A stretch of 5,973 nt of DNA, from positions 1 to 5,973 of the forward strand of contig JALRJA010000042.1 in assembly GCA_023255235.1 (NCBI GenBank), read 5' to 3'. This DNA comes from Flaviramulus sp. Its GTDB lineage: Bacteria; Bacteroidota; Bacteroidia; Flavobacteriales; Flavobacteriaceae. Made by a program: the position numbers and the translations under genes. Below are positions 5,686 through 5,973 of this stretch, piece after piece; the stretch's first letter is position 1; each line of letters begins with the position of its first letter. Below the pieces are notes generated by a model, which worked only from the letters and a program-made list of their open reading frames with translations, searched no databases and was not told the origin of the DNA.

Positions 5686-5973
5686 TTAAGCAAATGAGCT
5701 GCTCTTTATTAATTTATCTTCTAAATCTGAAACTTCAGCACAACTAAGCTGTTCCATAACTTGAGTAAGTTGTGCTTTCAGCATAGCGATAGTATGATCT
5801 CCTCCTTTTCTACCCAAAGCAGAAACCCCATACATAAAGGTACGCCCCATGAAACTAAAGTCTGCACCATGAGCCATAACTCTAGCAACATCGACACCCT
5901 CTCGAATTCCACTATCCATCATAACAGTAAGTTTATTCTTATAAAGTGGTGCAATCGTTTTTAGAGAATCTAT
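5686..5973 (-). CDS. FMN-dependent alpha-hydroxy-acid (L-lactate-type) dehydrogenase, C-terminal part (5' truncated by window edge)
   Basis: The minus-strand frame is open from the right edge to the TAA at 5688-5686, giving the last 95 residues. The family is about 350-400 aa, so roughly three quarters is missing. The visible part holds L-T-V-M-M-D-S-G-I-R (the FMN phosphate-binding strand of the TIM barrel), then D-V-A-R-V-M-A-H-G-A-D-F and F-M-G-R-T-F-M-Y-G-V. The closing helices follow (A-M-L-K-A-Q-L-T-Q-V-M-E-Q-L-S-C). This matches the LldD/glycolate-oxidase family, which oxidises 2-hydroxy acids such as L-lactate to 2-oxo acids. The exact substrate cannot be read from this part. The ATG at 5922 is internal to the frame and not the real start. 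The gene converges on the HMA-GDPD gene and ends before a strong minus-strand terminator. A plus-strand open frame over it is a shadow. Confidence 0.88.
   Translation of the reverse strand: MDSLKTIAPLYKNKLTVMMDSGIREGVDVARVMAHGADFSFMGRTFMYGVSALGRKGGDHTIAMLKAQLTQVMEQLSCAEVSDLEDKLIKSSSFA

Noticed and set aside
5633..5705. A complete tRNA gene on the minus strand, with CAAATGAGCTGCTC as a possible D-arm
   Set aside because: That stretch codes for the last residues (S-S-F-A) of the dehydrogenase. No anticodon arm or 5' acceptor strand can be formed, so only a 3' fragment is supported.
5761..5964. Plus-strand open frame of 67 codons at the right edge
   Set aside because: It is antisense to the dehydrogenase, which has strong family motifs, and its product resembles nothing I recognise.
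1..5973. CRISPR array, insertion sequence, toxin-antitoxin or phage-defence system
   Set aside because: No regularly spaced repeats, transposase or integrase motifs, or small paired toxin/antitoxin frames were seen on either strand.

Overview
The window looks like chromosomal DNA from a marine-type Flavobacteriia (Bacteroidota) genome. It is AT-rich, and start codons lie in A/T-rich contexts with little or no Shine-Dalgarno sequence. It carries a SusD/RagB lipoprotein gene, a DUF4212 + sodium:solute symporter pair and a FucP-type MFS sugar transporter, a gene mix common in that group. The species cannot be named from the sequence.

Layout, left to right. (1) 1-726 (+) is the 3' part of a SusD-family outer-membrane nutrient-binding lipoprotein gene; its partner SusC would lie to the left. 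A strong hairpin terminator (832-890) closes that unit. (2) 1012-2918 (+) is a two-gene operon, a 79-aa two-TM DUF4212 small subunit followed 5 bp later by a 553-aa sodium:solute symporter large subunit. (3) 2983-4290 (+) is a 435-aa FucP-like sugar:proton symporter that retains both acidic residues known to be essential in E. coli FucP. (4) 4392-5465 (+) is one open frame that joins a secreted CxxC heavy-metal-associated-like domain to a complete glycerophosphodiester phosphodiesterase (GDPD) domain. The junction looks like two genes run together. (5) 5466-5685 is a convergent intergenic region with two related modules. Each pairs a 9-bp hairpin terminator facing the minus strand with a fragment resembling the 3' end of a tRNA gene. 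A weak plus-strand terminator lies between the hairpins. (6) 5686-5973 (-) is the C-terminal end of an FMN-dependent alpha-hydroxy-acid (L-lactate-type) dehydrogenase whose 5' part lies beyond the right edge.

The first three units read as an uptake cluster: outer-membrane glycan/oligosaccharide capture (SusD), inner-membrane sugar entry (FucP-like) and a Na+-driven carboxylate-type carrier. The nearby lactate-type dehydrogenase would suit deoxy-sugar catabolism that releases L-lactate, but it is on the opposite strand behind terminators, so this link is inference. No CRISPR array, transposase or other clear defence or mobile gene is visible. The items most worth a second look are the HMA-GDPD junction and the duplicated tRNA-end/terminator modules, which could mark an old integration site.
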